Shown piece by piece: positions 63,051 to 64,000 of a stretch of 64,000 nucleotides of DNA. The stretch is from Acidobacteriota bacterium (GTDB taxonomy: Bacteria; Acidobacteriota; Terriglobia; UBA7540): positions 1 to 64,000 of the forward strand of contig CADDZE010000019.1 of the NCBI GenBank assembly GCA_902812465.1, written 5' to 3'. Every line of letters starts with the position of its first letter. The first letter of the stretch is position 1. A program made the position numbers and the translations under genes. The notes under the pieces were generated by a model. It had not been told where the DNA came from. It did no database searches and saw only the letters and a program-made list of their open reading frames with translations.

Positions 63051-63695
63051 TTACTTGCCCGTCGTAAACCGCTTCTCCGCCTCGTCCCAGTTCACCACGT
63101 TCCACCACGCGGCGATGTAATCGGCGCGACGGTTCTGGTACTTCAAGTAGTAAGCGTGCTCCCAGACGTCCAGGCCGATGACCGGATACTTGCCTTCCAT
63201 CAGCGGGCTGTCCTGGTTGGCAGTGGAGATGATTTCCAGCTTCCCCGAAGGGTCTTTCACCAGCCACGCCCATCCGGACCCGAAGCGCCCGAGGGCCGCA
63301 GCGGTGAATTTCTCCTTGAACGATTCGAAGCTGCCGAACGCGGTCTTGATGGCATCCGCCAGCTGGCCGTGCGGCTGGCCGCCCTTATGCGGCCCCATGA
63401 TTTCCCAGAACATGGAGTGGTTGGCGTGACCACCTCCGTTGTTGCGCACGGCGGTGCGAATGTTCTCGGGGACGATGGCGCAGTTGTTAGCCAGGAGTTC
63501 TTCCAGGGTCTTGCCGGCGAGCTGGGGGGCGGATTCCAGGGCTTTGTTGAGGTTGCTCACATAGGTACCATGGTGCTTATCGTGGTGGATCTCCATGGTG
63601 AGCTTGTCGATATGCGGTTCGAGCGCGTCCGCTGGATACGGCAGCGGAGGAAGAGTGAATGGCGCAACGCCTCCTTTTGCAGGTGCTGTCGACAT
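63051..63695 (-). CDS. sodB: Fe/Mn superoxide dismutase
   Basis: 214 residues from [20 protein letters not shown], with AAGGAGG just upstream; the frame is open 18 codons further. The four metal ligands are in place: His in [16 protein letters not shown], His in NHSMFWEIM, Asp and His in [28 protein letters not shown] and GSGWAWLV are typical. It disproportionates superoxide, cytosolic. Fe or Mn use cannot be decided by eye, so the symbol is approximate. Its presence implies oxygen exposure. Confidence 0.95.
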   Translation of the reverse strand: MSTAPAKGGVAPFTLPPLPYPADALEPHIDKLTMEIHHDKHHGTYVSNLNKALESAPQLAGKTLEELLANNCAIVPENIRTAVRNNGGGHANHSMFWEIMGPHKGGQPHGQLADAIKTAFGSFESFKEKFTAAALGRFGSGWAWLVKDPSGKLEIISTANQDSPLMEGKYPVIGLDVWEHAYYLKYQNRRADYIAAWWNVVNWDEAEKRFTTGK

Positions 63696-63892
63696 AAGAC
63701 CTCCTTTCTTACCTTGGATGAGCTGAGACCCCACCCCGGATGATCTCAATAGCCTACGGCATGGGGACGCAGTTGAAGCAATCCTTGCTGAGAAGTATCA
63801 GATTATCGCCGGACCGCGATGGAATCAAGTACGGGTGGCTCCGCGGGCTCCGCGCGCCATCATAGCGTTATTTCACCGCTCAGGAGGATGCC

Positions 63893-64000
63893 ATGCCCAC
63901 GAGGACTCGCAAACCGTCTTTGCGTTCTGCTCCCTCGCGGTCGCCCCGCCCGGCTCAGGCCGCGGACAAGGTCATTCGCAGCCAGCTTCTCTACCTGCTG
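63893..64000 (+). CDS. Unidentified protein, 5' end only
   Basis: Begins at an ATG with AGGAGG seven bases upstream and runs open to the window edge (36 codons): a basic, Ser/Pro-rich lead (TRTRKPSLRSAPSRSPRPAQ) then AADKVIRSQLLYLL. The opening of a helical domain such as DinB is possible but cannot be shown from so little. Confidence 0.55.
   Translation, partial: MPTRTRKPSLRSAPSRSPRPAQAADKVIRSQLLYLL

Overview
The window looks like one chromosomal contig of a GC-rich, aerobic or microaerobic heterotroph of the phylum Acidobacteriota (order not determined). This is inferred from gene types: an Oar-like TonB-dependent receptor with a carboxypeptidase-regulatory N-terminus, a Ser/Thr kinase fused to TolB/WD40-like repeats, CarD, a DciA-GatC-GatA run, a GH127 glycosidase, and an orphan BMC shell gene beside an acylating aldehyde dehydrogenase. 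No rRNA, tRNA, CRISPR array, transposase or integrase was seen.

Layout. 0-9.4 kb: the 3' part of mnmG (+) converges on a complete minus-strand SUF iron-sulfur operon, transcribed sufB-sufC-sufD-sufS-sufA-sufU-sufT-rrf2, with a promoter candidate before sufB. 9.5-14 kb: minus-strand lipid-transport cluster (MlaF-like ATPase, MlaD/MCE protein with five exact 34-residue repeats, two related secreted helical proteins, a SprT-like zinc peptidase) without a permease gene. 14-18 kb (+): carD, dciA, gatC, gatA and a secreted metallophosphoesterase. 18-24 kb: PEGA/TolB-type Ser/Thr kinase (-), then an ECF sigma / anti-sigma pair and a secreted six-cysteine protein (+).

24-32 kb: a repeat-bearing AT-rich spacer, a large TonB-dependent receptor (-), a divergent TPR protein (+) and a Tat-exported GH127 glycosidase (+). 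The divergent promoter holds two strong palindromes, so this may be a small sugar-uptake regulon. 32-35 kb: NYN RNase-like protein, SYLF lipid-binding protein, small unknown. 35-39 kb: autoregulated TetR-HlyD-ABC efflux operon (-). 39-43 kb: Tat-exported sugar isomerase-like protein and AI-2E-type permease (-), NtrC-family regulator (+). 43-47 kb: the conserved phoH-ybeY-CNNM/CorC-era run (-). 47.8-49.8 kb: mreB-mreC (+) with no mreD following.

50-54 kb: an exopolysaccharide-type cluster (-) with amidotransferase, methyltransferase, DUF3473 polysaccharide deacetylase and the remains of a glycosyltransferase. 54.3-56.4 kb: BMC-H shell protein plus CoA-acylating aldehyde dehydrogenase carrying an internal encapsulation-type helix. 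56.8-57.8 kb: a broken secreted-protein gene. 58-63 kb: an ArsB/NhaD-type permease (-), then NAD-dependent epimerase, zinc alcohol dehydrogenase and orphan sugar-binding lipoprotein (+). 63-64 kb: Fe/Mn superoxide dismutase (-) and the first 36 codons of a further gene (+).

The most interesting signals are the minimal microcompartment locus, a dispersed AT-rich repeat that reads as Asn-x-Pro/Ala-x-Met/Lys-Leu-Leu-Lys in one frame (24.2-24.5, 39.5 and 47.4 kb), the 34-residue MCE repeats, the double operator at 28.15 kb, and a probable leaderless promoter at 59.5 kb.
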